This document shows, in pieces, positions 1 through 9,987 of a stretch of 64,000 bases of DNA (positions are counted from its first letter, which is position 1; each line of letters begins with the position of its first letter). This stretch comes from Pseudomonas paraglycinae. Its GTDB lineage: Bacteria; Pseudomonadota; Gammaproteobacteria; Pseudomonadales; Pseudomonadaceae. The position numbers and the translations under genes are program-made. The notes beneath the pieces were generated by a model. The model did not search any database and was not told the DNA's origin. It worked only from the letters and a program-made list of their open reading frames with translations. The stretch spans positions 62,001 through 126,000 of the forward strand of contig NZ_BQHR01000002.1 of assembly GCF_021601625.1 (NCBI RefSeq), read 5' to 3'.

Positions 1-25
1 TGAGTGATCATTGGCGGGCTTTTTT

Positions 26-355
26 TTGGGTTGTTTGGGGTGAATATCCGTTTTTTCTGGTGCTGCGGCTGGCGGTTCCGCTCTTACAGCGGGTCACTTT
101 TTCAAACGCCAAAAAGTAACCAAAAGGCTGGGCCCCGGCGTTCGGCACCTCGCTGTGGCTCGGTGTTCCTTCGCTCCGGGATTCATCCGGGGGCATCGCC
201 TACGGTTTGCTTCGCTGCACCTCCTCTCGATGCATGCGGCTGCGCCGCACGGTCGCTGCGCTCCCCCCCCGGATGAATCCCTCCACTCAGCCGGCCGAAG
301 GGGCCGGCACGTCAAGAGCGGTACTCGAGCTAACGCTCATTGTGTTGAGTGGTGT
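26..355. repeat. Dispersed intergenic repeat, copy A
   Basis: Non-coding stretch whose outer parts recur almost unchanged at about 57826-58066. Shared blocks include the region around tatccgttttttc, the block ggcggttccgctcttacagc and the block cggcacctcgctgtggctcg. Copy A carries about 120 bases (near 178-300) absent from copy B; 15-base inverted repeats lie inside this extra piece (gggattcatccgggg at 178-192 and ccccggatgaatccc at 267-281). Short reading frames across it look like chance. Function unknown. Confidence 0.7.
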
Positions 356-391
356 GAGGCGAAAAGCCAAAAACTGAAAGCGAACTGTTTT

Positions 392-462
392 CCTGTGGGA
401 GCCAGCCTGCTGGCGATGGCGGCCTGACAGACGACCAATTTCTGTCAGGTGTTCCCACAGGG
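392..462. repeat. REP-like palindromic element
   Basis: The ends cctgtggga (392-400) and tcccacagg (453-461) are inverted copies of each other, and the left arm continues as gccagcctgctggcgatgg, a form common in intergenic REP elements of the P. fluorescens group. It lies just downstream of the leftward acyltransferase gene and may act as its transcript-end structure. Confidence 0.6.
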
Positions 463-466
463 GGGA

Positions 467-1372
467 TCAGCGTCGGTTGGGATATTCGCGGTGCATCTGC
501 TCGAGCAGCGCATCCTTGTCTTGCCACAATTGGTTGATCCAGCCCTGGAATTGCAGGCGGTATTCGCCGTCCTGGTCGTAGTTTTTGCCGATGTACTGCG
601 GTGGGATTTTCAGTTCTTCGAAGTGCACTACTACGTCTCGGACGTTGCCGCACAGCAGGTCCCAGAAGCCAGGGCGTCCGCCGGGGTAGTGGATGGTGAC
701 GTTGACGATCGATTCCAGTTGTTCGCCCATCGCATCCAGTACGAAGGCAATGCCGCCGGCCTTTGGTTTGAGCAAGTATTTGAACGGTGATTGCTGCTGC
801 GCGTGTTTGCCCTCGGTGAAGCGTGTGCCTTCAACGAAGTTGAAGATGCCTACCGGGTTGTCGCGGAATTTCGCGCAGGTCTTGCGAGTGGTTTCCAGGT
901 CTTTGCCTTTCTTTTCCGGGTGTTTTTCCAGGTACGCCTTCGAATAGCGCTTCATGAACGGGAAGCCCAGTGTCCACCACGCCAGGCCGATGACCGGGAC
1001 CCAGATCAGTTCCTGTTTGAGGAAGAACTTCAGCGGCTGGATGCGTCGGTTGAGCACGTATTGCAGCACCAGGATGTCGACCCAGCTCTGGTGGTTGCTG
1101 GTGATCAGGTACGAGTGCTGGTAGTCCAGGCCTTGCAGGCCGCTGAGGTGCCAGCGGGTGCGGCGGACCAGGTTCATCCAGCCTTTGTTGTTGCTGATCC
1201 AGGCTTCGTGGGTGTGGCTCATCAGCCAGCGCGAGGCGCGGCGAGCGAGGTCGAACGGCAGCACTTTGATCAGCGCCACGAGAAACAGGAACGAGCACAG
1301 CAGGATCGTGTTCAGCGCCAGCAGCAGCGCGGCGATCACGCCGCGCAGGGTGGCAGGGAGGAAAGCCAGCAT
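467..1372 (-). CDS. YihG/PlsC-type membrane acyltransferase
   Basis: A 301-residue membrane acyltransferase of the PlsC superfamily, which transfers acyl chains from acyl-CoA or acyl-ACP to a lysophospholipid-type acceptor at the inner membrane. The N-terminal 40 residues are hydrophobic. The HX4D catalytic box is visible as NHQSWVD near residues 92-98 and the acceptor-binding box as FVEGTR near 178-183. The length and the long C-terminal region resemble E. coli YihG more than the 240-residue PlsC. The start lies 4 bases after the pta stop, so the two genes are probably cotranscribed. The exact acceptor cannot be told from sequence. Confidence 0.85.
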   Translation of the reverse strand: MLAFLPATLRGVIAALLLALNTILLCSFLFLVALIKVLPFDLARRASRWLMSHTHEAWISNNKGWMNLVRRTRWHLSGLQGLDYQHSYLITSNHQSWVDILVLQYVLNRRIQPLKFFLKQELIWVPVIGLAWWTLGFPFMKRYSKAYLEKHPEKKGKDLETTRKTCAKFRDNPVGIFNFVEGTRFTEGKHAQQQSPFKYLLKPKAGGIAFVLDAMGEQLESIVNVTIHYPGGRPGFWDLLCGNVRDVVVHFEELKIPPQYIGKNYDQDGEYRLQFQGWINQLWQDKDALLEQMHREYPNRR

Positions 1373-1376
1373 CGGG

Positions 1377-3476
1377 TCAGATATCCAGAGGTCGGTTGGC
1401 AGCCTGAATCGCGGTCAGGGCGATGGTGTAGACGATGTCGTCGACCTGCGCGCCGCGCGGCAGATCGTTCACCGGTTTGCGCAGGCCTTGCAGCATCGGG
1501 CCGAGGCTGACGCAATCGGCGCTGCGCTGCACGGCTTTGTGGGTGGTGTTGCCGGTGTTGAGGTCGGGGAACACGAACACCGTGGCGCGACCGGCCACCT
1601 GGCTGTTCGGCGCCAGTTGCCGGGCCACGGTTTCGTTGGCGGCGGCGTCGTACTGCAACGGCCCGTCAATCAGCAGCGAGTGCTGTTGTTCGTGGGCGAG
1701 CAGGGTGGCTTCACGGACCTTCTCGACTTCCTCGCCAGTGGCGGATTCGCCGCTGGAGTAGCTGATCATCGCCACGCGCGGGGTGATGCCAAAGGCGGCG
1801 GCCGAGTCGGCGCTTTGCAGGGCGATTTCGGCCAGTTCGCTGGCGCTCGGGTGCGGGTTCATCACGCAGTCGCCGTAGACCAGCACCTCCTCGGGGAACA
1901 GCATGAAGAACACCGACGACACCAGCGTACAGCCCGGCGCGGTCTTGATCAGCTGAAGCGCAGGGCGGATGGTGTTGGCGGTGGTGTTGATGATGCCGGA
2001 GACCAGGCCGTCGACTTCATCCAGCGCGAGCATCATGGTGCCGATCACCACGGTGTCTTCCAGTTGCTGCTCGGCCATCGGCGCATTGAGGCTTTTGCTC
2101 TTGCGCAAGGCGACCATCGGCTCGACGTAGCGCTCGCGGATCAGATCCGGATCGAGAATTTCCAGCCCCGGCGGCAGCACGATGCCCTGGGCCCGGGCGA
2201 CGGCTTCGACGTCTGCCGGTTTGGCCAGCAGCACGCAACGGGCAATCCCGCGTTCCTGACAGATCGCCGCTGCTTGCACGGTGAACGGCTCGCTGCCTTC
2301 GGGCAGAACGATACGTTTGTTGGCGGCCTGCGCGCGTTGAATCAATTGATAGCGGAACACCGCCGGCGACAGGCGCATTTCCCGTGGCGTGCCGCAGCGC
2401 TGGTGCAACCAGTTGGCGTCCAGATGGCTGGCGACGAAGTCGGTGATGATCTCCGCGCGTTCGCGGTCATCGACGGGGATTTCCTTGTTCAGGCCGTTGA
2501 GCAGGTTGGCGGTGTCGTAGGAGCCGGTGCTCACCGACAGCACCGGCAGACCGGCCTGCAACGCGCCACGGCACAAGTCCATGATGCGCGGATCCGGCAG
2601 GGTATCGCTGGTCAGCAGCAGGCCGGCCAGCGGCACGCCGTTGATAGCGGCGAGACTGACGGCGAGGATGATGTCGTCGCGATCGCCGGGGGTCACCACC
2701 AGCACGCCGGGCTTGAGCAGGTCCACGGTGTTGCGCATCGTGCGTGCGCAAATGATGGTCTTGGTCATGCGCCGGGTTTCGTAGTCGCCGGCGTTGAGCA
2801 CCTGGGCGCCCATCAGGTCGGCGACGTCGCGGGTGCGCGGGGCGTTGAGTTCGGGCTGGAACGGAATGCAGCCGAGCAGACGGAAATCACCGGTGCGCAG
2901 CAACGGAGAATGCTCTTTCAGACGCGCGGCGAAGGCGTCCATGCTTTCGTCGGTCTTGACCTTGTTGAGGATCACGCCGAGGACTTTCGGGTCTTTCGGT
3001 CCACCGAACAGTTGCGCCTGCAACTCGACGCGGCCGGACAGTTCGGTCAGCACTTCGTTTTCCGGGGCCGAGACCAGAATCACCTCGGCATCCAGGCTCT
3101 TGGCCAGGTGCAGGTTGACCCGCGCGGCGTAGCTGGCGCTGCGGGTCGGCACCATGCCTTCGACGACCAGCACGTCTTTGCCGATGGCGGCCTGCTGGTA
3201 GAGGGTGATGATTTCTTCGAGCAACTCGTCGAGCTGGCCGTCGCCGAGCATCCGCTCGACGTGGGCCAGGCCCAGTGGCTGCGGCGGTTTCAGGCCGTGG
3301 GTGCGGGCCACCAGTTCGGTGGAGCGCTCAGGGCCGGTGTCGCCCGGATGCGGCTGGGCGATCGGTTTGAAGAAGCCGACTTTCAGCCCGGCCCGCTCCA
3401 GCGTGCGCACCAGCCCGAGGCTGATGGAGGTCAGACCCACACCAAAATCGGTGGGCGCGATAAAAAAAGTTTGCAT
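1377..3476 (-). CDS. pta: Phosphate acetyltransferase
   Basis: A long-form (699 residues) phosphotransacetylase interconverting acetyl-CoA and acetyl phosphate in the cytoplasm. The N-terminal part resembles a BioD-like P-loop domain (start MQTFFIAPTDFGVG), the middle is the DRTGG-type regulatory domain, and the C-terminal 330 residues form the catalytic PTA_PTB domain, with PLQYDAA and the VFPDLNTGN stretch near the end. Length matches E. coli Pta (about 714). No acetate kinase gene is adjacent, although P. aeruginosa, as I recall, has ackA between pta and slyD. Transcribed leftward, followed after 4 bases by the acyltransferase. Confidence 0.95.
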   Translation of the reverse strand: MQTFFIAPTDFGVGLTSISLGLVRTLERAGLKVGFFKPIAQPHPGDTGPERSTELVARTHGLKPPQPLGLAHVERMLGDGQLDELLEEIITLYQQAAIGKDVLVVEGMVPTRSASYAARVNLHLAKSLDAEVILVSAPENEVLTELSGRVELQAQLFGGPKDPKVLGVILNKVKTDESMDAFAARLKEHSPLLRTGDFRLLGCIPFQPELNAPRTRDVADLMGAQVLNAGDYETRRMTKTIICARTMRNTVDLLKPGVLVVTPGDRDDIILAVSLAAINGVPLAGLLLTSDTLPDPRIMDLCRGALQAGLPVLSVSTGSYDTANLLNGLNKEIPVDDRERAEIITDFVASHLDANWLHQRCGTPREMRLSPAVFRYQLIQRAQAANKRIVLPEGSEPFTVQAAAICQERGIARCVLLAKPADVEAVARAQGIVLPPGLEILDPDLIRERYVEPMVALRKSKSLNAPMAEQQLEDTVVIGTMMLALDEVDGLVSGIINTTANTIRPALQLIKTAPGCTLVSSVFFMLFPEEVLVYGDCVMNPHPSASELAEIALQSADSAAAFGITPRVAMISYSSGESATGEEVEKVREATLLAHEQQHSLLIDGPLQYDAAANETVARQLAPNSQVAGRATVFVFPDLNTGNTTHKAVQRSADCVSLGPMLQGLRKPVNDLPRGAQVDDIVYTIALTAIQAANRPLDI

Positions 3477-3536
3477 GCGGATTCTCTAAGGGTGCATGGC
3501 AATGGCGATCGCCTCTGTGTGCCGATCTGCCGAATT

Positions 3537-3845
3537 TCAGTCGCCAAGGTTATCGCTAACCGAGCCTTGAGCGCACCAACCGCAAGCAAAGGGTTGGCCT
3601 ATTTTTTCAATACGTTGCATTGCGTCCAGCACCCATGCTCTCGACTGCCACGGCGGCTGGTGGCGCAGGTGCTGGGTGTGGCCGCAGGACAGTTCGGCGA
3701 CCCAGTGGCCGTCCTCGTCCTGATGGAATCCGGTGACGGTCACGGGCGCCAATCGATCCCGTCTGTCCGGGTTCTGTTCGCTTTCGGGCAAATCCTTGTT
3801 TAGACTTGTCCGTTCTTCATTCTTATGCAAAAGGTCTCGCCCCAT
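3537..3845 (-). CDS. DUF3565 family small protein
   Basis: A small soluble protein of unknown function. The core GFHQDEDGHWVAELSCGHTQ with a later C-G-W-C motif is typical of DUF3565, and the paired cysteines and histidines suggest a small metal-binding fold (inference). The start is unresolved. ATG codons at 3875 and 3845 both fall in or on the start of the divergent slyD gene and lack a good ribosome site. A TTG at 3791 preceded by aagga would give 84 residues and leave room for a divergent promoter. The stop is certain; the N-terminus is not. Confidence 0.7.
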   Translation of the reverse strand: MGRDLLHKNEERTSLNKDLPESEQNPDRRDRLAPVTVTGFHQDEDGHWVAELSCGHTQHLRHQPPWQSRAWVLDAMQRIEKIGQPFACGWCAQGSVSDNLGD

Positions 3846-4329
3846 GCTGATCGCCGCCAATAAGGCTGTCTCCATCGACTATACCCTGACCAACGACGCT
3901 GGTGAGGTCATCGACAGCTCCGCCGGCGGCGCTCCGCTGGTCTACCTGCATGGCGCAGGCAACATCATCCCGGGTCTGGAAAAAGCCCTGGAAGGTAAAG
4001 AAGTCGGTAACGATCTGGAAGTGTCCGTCGAGCCGGAAGATGCCTACGGCGAATACGCCGCTGAATTGGTCAGCACCCTGAGCCGCAGCATGTTCGAAGG
4101 CGTTGACGAGCTGGAAGTCGGCATGCAGTTCCACGCTTCGGCGCCGGACGGCCAGATGCAGATCGTCACCATCCGTGACCTGGACGGCGACGACGTCACT
4201 GTCGACGGCAACCATCCGCTGGCCGGTCAGCGCCTGAACTTCAAAGTGAAGGTCGTTGCCATCCGTGACGCCAGCCAGGAAGAAATCGCTCATGGTCACG
4301 TCCATGGCGAAGGTGGCCATCACCACTGA
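3844..4329 (+). CDS. slyD: FKBP-type peptidyl-prolyl isomerase SlyD
   Basis: A 161-residue cytoplasmic prolyl isomerase and chaperone. An FKBP half (about residues 1-65, with GNIIPGLEKALEG) is interrupted by the insert-in-flap chaperone domain (about 70-120) and resumes as HPLAGQRLNFKVKV. The C-terminus is histidine-rich (HGHVHGEGGHHH), as in SlyD proteins that bind nickel. The tail is shorter than the about 50-residue metal tail of E. coli SlyD. An upstream in-frame ATG would add 37 unrelated residues; ATG 3844 matches the family N-terminus. A strong terminator follows. Confidence 0.95.
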   Translation: MLIAANKAVSIDYTLTNDAGEVIDSSAGGAPLVYLHGAGNIIPGLEKALEGKEVGNDLEVSVEPEDAYGEYAAELVSTLSRSMFEGVDELEVGMQFHASAPDGQMQIVTIRDLDGDDVTVDGNHPLAGQRLNFKVKVVAIRDASQEEIAHGHVHGEGGHHH

Positions 4330-4359
4330 TTTTCTGCGCTAAGCTTCGAGTACTGGAGA

Positions 4360-4381
4360 GGCGCCCGAGGGCGCCTTTTTA
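4360..4381 (+). terminator. Rho-independent terminator after slyD
   Basis: The hairpin ggcgcc-cgag-ggcgcc is followed directly by five T residues, 30 bases after the slyD stop. Confidence 0.85.
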
Positions 4382-4451
4382 GTCCGCGGCTGTCCTTGGT
4401 GGCCTCGCCAAGTGGCTGTTTCGAGTAGAAAACGGGAATCTGGAGTTCGTC

Positions 4452-4934
4452 ATGAGTGCTTTTCACGACCTTAAGTTGACAGCCCTGGATGGTCAGGAGC
4501 TACCGCTGGCACCCTTCAAGGGCCAAGTCGTGCTGGTGGTCAACGTCGCCTCCAAATGCGGCTTGACCCCACAGTACGCGGCGCTGGAAAACCTTTATCA
4601 GCAATACAAAGGCAAAGGCTTCAGTGTGCTGGGCCTGCCGTGCAACCAGTTTGCCGGTCAGGAACCGGGCAGTGAGCAGGAGATCCAGGAATTCTGCAGC
4701 CTCAACTATGGCGTGAGTTTTCCGTTGTCGAAAAAGCTCGAAGTCAACGGTCACGACCGTCATCAGCTCTACCGCCTGCTGGCGGGCGAGGGCGCGGAGT
4801 TTCCCGGTGATATCACCTGGAATTTCGAGAAATTCCTGCTCGGCAAGGACGGTCGGGTACTGGCCCGATTCTCGCCGCGCACGGCGCCGGATGATCCTTC
4901 GGTGATTACGGCGATTGAAAAAGCCCTGAGCTGA
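4452..4934 (+). CDS. Glutathione peroxidase family thiol peroxidase
   Basis: A 160-residue peroxidase of the glutathione peroxidase family that reduces hydrogen peroxide and organic hydroperoxides. The active-site motif VASKCGLTP places the peroxidatic cysteine at residue 36 (cysteine, not selenocysteine). The catalytic partners are present as Gln70 in LPCNQFAGQ and the Trp/Asn of WNFEKFL near 125. A further cysteine lies in EFCSLNYG (near 83). Cysteine forms in bacteria often use thioredoxin rather than glutathione as reductant (family knowledge). It is a single-gene unit between two terminators. Confidence 0.93.
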   Translation: MSAFHDLKLTALDGQELPLAPFKGQVVLVVNVASKCGLTPQYAALENLYQQYKGKGFSVLGLPCNQFAGQEPGSEQEIQEFCSLNYGVSFPLSKKLEVNGHDRHQLYRLLAGEGAEFPGDITWNFEKFLLGKDGRVLARFSPRTAPDDPSVITAIEKALS

Positions 4935-4939
4935 AACAC

Positions 4940-4971
4940 AAAAATCGCAGCCCTCGAGCTGCGATTTTTTT
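4940..4971 (+). terminator. Terminator after glutathione peroxidase
   Basis: The arms aaaatcgcagc and gctgcgatttt form a perfect hairpin around cctcga, followed by a T run, starting 6 bases after the stop codon. Confidence 0.85.
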
Positions 4972-5091
4972 CGCCTGCCTTTTGACCCTTAATCATTCAG
5001 ATCAATAGTGCTATCGCACGGTTGGAACTCCGCATATTATCGCCGTCATATGAATCGCATGCCCGTCGATCAATTTTTCGTGGAGCCTCCC

Positions 5092-6195
5092 ATGCCCGTG
5101 CAAGCCCTGTTCAAACCGTTCCAGCTCGGTGCCCTCGAACTGCCGACCCGCGTGGTCATGGCGCCGATGACCCGTTCGTTTTCTCCAGGCGGTGTGCCCA
5201 ATTCCAAAGTGATCGAGTACTACCGTCGTCGCGCGGCGGCCGGTGTCGGCCTGATCATCACCGAAGGCACCACCGTCGGCCACCAGGCTTCCAACGGTTA
5301 CCCGAACGTGCCGCACTTCTACGGTGAAGCCGCGCTGGCCGGCTGGAAGAAAGTCGTGGATGCGGTGCACGCCGAAGGCGGTAAGATTGTTCCGCAACTG
5401 TGGCACGTCGGCAATGTGCGCCGTCTGGGCACCGAGCCGGATGCGAGCGTGCCGGGTTACGGCCCGTCGGAAAAACTCAAGGACGGTCAGGTCGTGGTGC
5501 ACGGCATGACCAAACAGGACATCCAGGATGTAATCGCCGCGTTCGCTCAAGCCGCCAAAGATGCCCAAAGCATCGGCATGGACGGCGTGGAAATCCACGG
5601 CGCCCACGGTTACCTGATCGACCAGTTCTTCTGGGAAGGCAGCAACCAGCGCACTGACGAATACGGTGGCAGCCTGGCCAACCGTTCGCGTTTCGCCATT
5701 GAGCTGATCCAGGCCGTACGCGCGGCGGTGGGCGAAGGCTTTCCGATCATCTTCCGCTTCTCGCAGTGGAAACAGCAGGACTACACCGCGCGTCTGGTGC
5801 AAACCGCCGAAGCGCTGGGTGAATTCCTCAAGCCGTTGTCCGACGCTGGCGTGGACATTTTCCATTGCTCGACGCGCCGTTTCTGGGAGCCGGAATTCGA
5901 CGGTTCCGACCTGAATCTGGCCGGCTGGACACGCAAGCTGACCGGCAAACCGACCATCACCGTCGGCAGCGTCGGCCTCGATGGCGAGTTCCTGCAGTTC
6001 ATGGTCAACACCGACAAGGTCGCGCAACCGGCCAGTCTGGAAAAACTGCTGGAGCGTCTGAACAACGACGAGTTCGATCTGGTGGCGGTGGGGCGTGCGC
6101 TGCTGGTCGATCCGGACTGGGCGCAGAAAGTGCGCGAAGGCCGCGAGCAGGACATTCTGCCGTTCAGCCGTGAGGCGTTGATGACGCTGGTTTGA
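5092..6195 (+). CDS. NADH:flavin oxidoreductase, Old Yellow Enzyme family
   Basis: A 367-residue FMN-dependent ene-reductase of the Old Yellow Enzyme family, reducing activated C=C bonds with NAD(P)H. The TIM barrel starts LFKPFQLGALELPTRVVMAP. The substrate-carbonyl-binding region shows VEIHGAHGYLIDQFFW (about residues 170-185), followed by a typical NQRTDEYGGS box, and the FMN-phosphate region VGRALLVDPDW sits near 335. The start at 5092 was chosen because tggagcc precedes it and it matches the family N-terminus; an upstream in-frame ATG would add 28 unrelated residues. Its 3' end overlaps the convergent glycosyltransferase gene by 32 bases. Physiological substrate unknown. Confidence 0.92.
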   Translation: MPVQALFKPFQLGALELPTRVVMAPMTRSFSPGGVPNSKVIEYYRRRAAAGVGLIITEGTTVGHQASNGYPNVPHFYGEAALAGWKKVVDAVHAEGGKIVPQLWHVGNVRRLGTEPDASVPGYGPSEKLKDGQVVVHGMTKQDIQDVIAAFAQAAKDAQSIGMDGVEIHGAHGYLIDQFFWEGSNQRTDEYGGSLANRSRFAIELIQAVRAAVGEGFPIIFRFSQWKQQDYTARLVQTAEALGEFLKPLSDAGVDIFHCSTRRFWEPEFDGSDLNLAGWTRKLTGKPTITVGSVGLDGEFLQFMVNTDKVAQPASLEKLLERLNNDEFDLVAVGRALLVDPDWAQKVREGREQDILPFSREALMTLV

Positions 6196-7360
6196 TCGCC
6201 GTGGGCGGCTTGTCGCGCAGGTCGCGGCAAGCCCCCAGCAAATGGTTTTCAAACTGTTCGACGATAGCCGCCCAACCCTGGCGGCTGGCGTGTTGGCGTG
6301 CGTTCAGGCGTACGCAGCGCAACCTTTCGTCTTCTTCCAGCAGCCACGCCGCTGCCTCGCAGAACGCCTCTTCATCCCCGGGCATCGCCAGCACGCCGTT
6401 GTAGCCATGGCGAATATGCTGGGCCGCCGCGGCCTGATCGTAAGCCACCACCCCAAGGCCTGAGGCCAGCGCTTCCAGCACGACGTTGCCGAAGGTTTCG
6501 GTCAGGCTCGGAAACAGAAACACATCCCCCGACGCATAGTGCGCTGCCAGTGCTTCGCCCCGTTGCGAGCCGCAGAAAATCGCCTCGGGCAGTTCCTTCT
6601 CCAGTGCCATTCGTTGCGGTCCGTCGCCGACCACGATCAGCTTCAGGTTGCGTTGTGGATACGTGCCGGCGAGCTTTTCGAAACTGCGCTTGAGCAGGCC
6701 GAGGTTTTTCTCCGGTGCCAGGCGTCCTACGTGAATGACAGCAATGTCCTGCTCGCCAAGACCCCATTGCTCACGCAAGGCATTCAGGCGTTTGGCCGGG
6801 TGAAACAACTGACTGTCGACACCCCGCGACAGCAGCGCCAGGCGTTCGAAGTGCCGACGCTCCAGCTCCAGACGCTGGCTGGCGCTCGGCACTAGGGTCA
6901 TGGCCGAACGATTGTGAAACCAGCGCAGGTAGTGGGTGAGCAAGCGCGTCAGCAAACCGAGCCCGTACTGTTGGGTGTATTGCTGAAAGTTGGTATGAAA
7001 GCCGCTGACCACGGCAATCCCCAGACGCTGTGCCGCGCGCAAAGCCGACAGCCCGAGCGGACCTTCGGTGGCGATATAGAGCACGTCCGGGCGCTGGCGC
7101 GTCCAGCGCCGCAGCAACTTGTGCATCGACGACTGGCCCCATTGCAACCCCGGATAACCCGGCAACGGCCAGCCCCGGCACAACAGCAACGAGTCGTCTT
7201 CAGTGCGCTGCGGGTCGTCAGCCTGACGCGGTCGCACCAGTTCCACCCGGTGCCCGCGTGCGCGCAAGCCGTCGCACAAGCGGCCAAGGGTATTGGCCAC
7301 GCCGTTGATTTCCGGTGGGAAGGTTTCGCTGATGAGGGTGATATGTAGAGCTGTCGTCAT
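6164..7360 (-). CDS. GT4-family glycosyltransferase
   Basis: A 398-residue GT-B fold glycosyltransferase of the MgtA/GT4 type, likely acting at the inner membrane face on a lipid or polysaccharide acceptor. The N-terminus has the acceptor-domain signature ISETFPPEINGVANTL, the middle has VGRLAPEKN, and the donor-binding C-terminal part has LFPSLTETFGNVVLEALASG with the EX7E motif. An earlier ATG at 7384 would add 8 residues; 7360 has gagg just upstream. Relatives are often named alpha-mannosyltransferase, but sugar and acceptor cannot be assigned from sequence. Confidence 0.9.
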   Translation of the reverse strand: MTTALHITLISETFPPEINGVANTLGRLCDGLRARGHRVELVRPRQADDPQRTEDDSLLLCRGWPLPGYPGLQWGQSSMHKLLRRWTRQRPDVLYIATEGPLGLSALRAAQRLGIAVVSGFHTNFQQYTQQYGLGLLTRLLTHYLRWFHNRSAMTLVPSASQRLELERRHFERLALLSRGVDSQLFHPAKRLNALREQWGLGEQDIAVIHVGRLAPEKNLGLLKRSFEKLAGTYPQRNLKLIVVGDGPQRMALEKELPEAIFCGSQRGEALAAHYASGDVFLFPSLTETFGNVVLEALASGLGVVAYDQAAAAQHIRHGYNGVLAMPGDEEAFCEAAAWLLEEDERLRCVRLNARQHASRQGWAAIVEQFENHLLGACRDLRDKPPTAIKPASSTPHG

Positions 7361-7420
7361 GACCTCAGTGTCGGCTGAGGCCATGTCGTGGTTGTGACGT
7401 TCGGATGATGGATTTGTGAC

Positions 7421-8173
7421 TCAGCGTTGCGTCACCAGATTCTCGGCTCCGCGCTCGCGCACCCAGAACAACGTCGCGCCAGCCACAGCGGCCGGCATCA
7501 TCAGGATGTTGACCACCGGAATCAACAACACCAGATAAACGATCCCGCCGAAGCTCATGCTCTGCCAGCGCTTCTGCCGCAGCCAGGCGAGCATCTCGTT
7601 CCAGCCCAGCTTGTGGTTGTCCGCCGGGTAATCGATGTACTGGATCGCCATCATCCACACCCCGAACAGCAGCCACAGCGGCGCGGCGACGATGTTCACC
7701 ACCGGGATGAACGAGAGGATGAACAGGCCGATCGCCCGGGGCAGGAAGTAACCGAGCTTGCGCATTTCACGGGCGAGGGTGCGCGGGATCATGGCGATCA
7801 GTTCGCCCCAGCTGAAGGCCGGGAAGTCGTCGGTGCCGCGCACTACCACTTCGACTTTTTCCGCGAGGAAACCGTTGAACGGTGCGGCGATCACGTTGGC
7901 CAGCATGGTGAAGGTGAAAAACACCATCAACGCCACCAGCACCACAAACAGCGGCCACAGGATGTAGCTGAGGAAACTCAGCCACTCGGGCAGCGACGGC
8001 ATCAGCGTGTCGACCCACAGGCTGAACTGGTGGCCGGCCAGATAGATCAATCCGACGAACAGCACCAGGTTGATGGCCAGCGGCAGCAGCACGAACAGGC
8101 GCAGGCCAGGGCTCAAGACCAGTTTGAGGCCTTCGCGCAGGTATTGCGGGCCGGACAGAACAGGGGCGGGCAT
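7421..8173 (-). CDS. cysZ: CysZ/EI24-family membrane protein, sulfate transporter
   Basis: A 250-residue inner-membrane protein of the CysZ (EI24) family, a sulfate channel supporting cysteine synthesis in E. coli. Visible features are the N-terminal [18 protein letters not shown], several hydrophobic segments (about 25-45, 65-90, 145-170, 205-230), and the amphipathic [14 protein letters not shown] region conserved in CysZ. Length fits the family (about 250). Transcribed leftward and divergent from trxB, in the same arrangement I recall for P. aeruginosa. Other cys genes are not nearby. Confidence 0.9.
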   Translation of the reverse strand: MPAPVLSGPQYLREGLKLVLSPGLRLFVLLPLAINLVLFVGLIYLAGHQFSLWVDTLMPSLPEWLSFLSYILWPLFVVLVALMVFFTFTMLANVIAAPFNGFLAEKVEVVVRGTDDFPAFSWGELIAMIPRTLAREMRKLGYFLPRAIGLFILSFIPVVNIVAAPLWLLFGVWMMAIQYIDYPADNHKLGWNEMLAWLRQKRWQSMSFGGIVYLVLLIPVVNILMMPAAVAGATLFWVRERGAENLVTQR

Positions 8174-9446
<1,273 letters not shown>

Positions 9447-9459
9447 GAACGCAGGTACA

Positions 9460-9487
9460 AAAAAACCGGCCAATTGGCCGGTTTTTT
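9460..9487 (+). terminator. Terminator after trxB
   Basis: aaaaaaccggcc-aatt-ggccggtttttt forms a perfect palindromic hairpin with T and A tracts 13 bases after the stop; it could work in both directions. Confidence 0.85.
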
Positions 9488-9518
9488 CATGCCCATTATT
9501 CACAGGCACCACGACAAT

Positions 9519-9622
9519 GATCGTTCCCACGCTCTGCGTGGGAATGCCTCATCTGGACGCTCTGCGTCCTTGGGACGCGGAGCGTCCCCGGCTGCATTCC
9601 CACGCGGAGCGTGGGAACGATC
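9519..9622. repeat. Palindromic REP-type element with nested hairpins
   Basis: Outer arms gatcgttcccacgctctgcg and the inverted gcggagcgtgggaacgatc pair with each other; each also folds on itself (cccacgc...gcgtggg). An inner hairpin around ggacgctctgcgtcc and ggacgcggagcgtcc lies between. Such elements are frequent between genes of fluorescent pseudomonads. It lies between trxB and the convergent HopJ-like gene. Confidence 0.8.
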
Positions 9623-9648
9623 TGACAGGGATAGTGTTGTGTCGGGAT

Positions 9649-9987
9649 TCAGCGGCGGGTCAGCGGTTGCGCTTCGAACTTCACGCCCGCCAGACCGTGC
9701 TGGATCAGCGCACGGATATTGCCGTGATCGCTGCCTTCAGGGGTTGCTACGACCGAGCGGTAGTGTTCGCCGAATGCCAGCAGCGCTTCTTCATCGCTCA
9801 AGCCTTCCAGCAGCGCCAGACCCAAAGTCTTGCACGAACCTTCGTTCTGCCCGGCCGCGTTTTCCACGCCGCCGTTGTTGAACGCCTGAGGCTGGTAGTC
9901 GTAACCGGCGGCGATGAAGGACAGGGTGTCGGCAAAAACGTGTTCGCCGCTCTTGAGGCTGGCGCGCAGGGTGTTCAGATCACTCAT
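9649..9987 (-). CDS. HopJ-family protein
   Basis: A 112-residue protein of the HopJ family, named after a Pseudomonas syringae type III effector candidate but widespread in bacteria without such systems. Visible are LKSGEHVFADTLSFIAAGYDY and the conserved NEGSCKTLGLALL and HGNIRALI stretches. No secretion signal or hrp box was seen, so a housekeeping role is more likely (inference). Start ATG 9987 overlaps the end of the preceding DUF1244 gene by 8 bases, indicating translational coupling. An upstream in-frame extension of 35 residues is unlikely. Confidence 0.85.
   Translation of the reverse strand: MSDLNTLRASLKSGEHVFADTLSFIAAGYDYQPQAFNNGGVENAAGQNEGSCKTLGLALLEGLSDEEALLAFGEHYRSVVATPEGSDHGNIRALIQHGLAGVKFEAQPLTRR

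Noticed and set aside
1158-3803. 881-codon open frame on the plus strand
   Set aside because: Antisense to pta and part of the acyltransferase gene; composition is His/Gln/Val-rich without any family motif, as expected from a shadow of a GC-rich gene.
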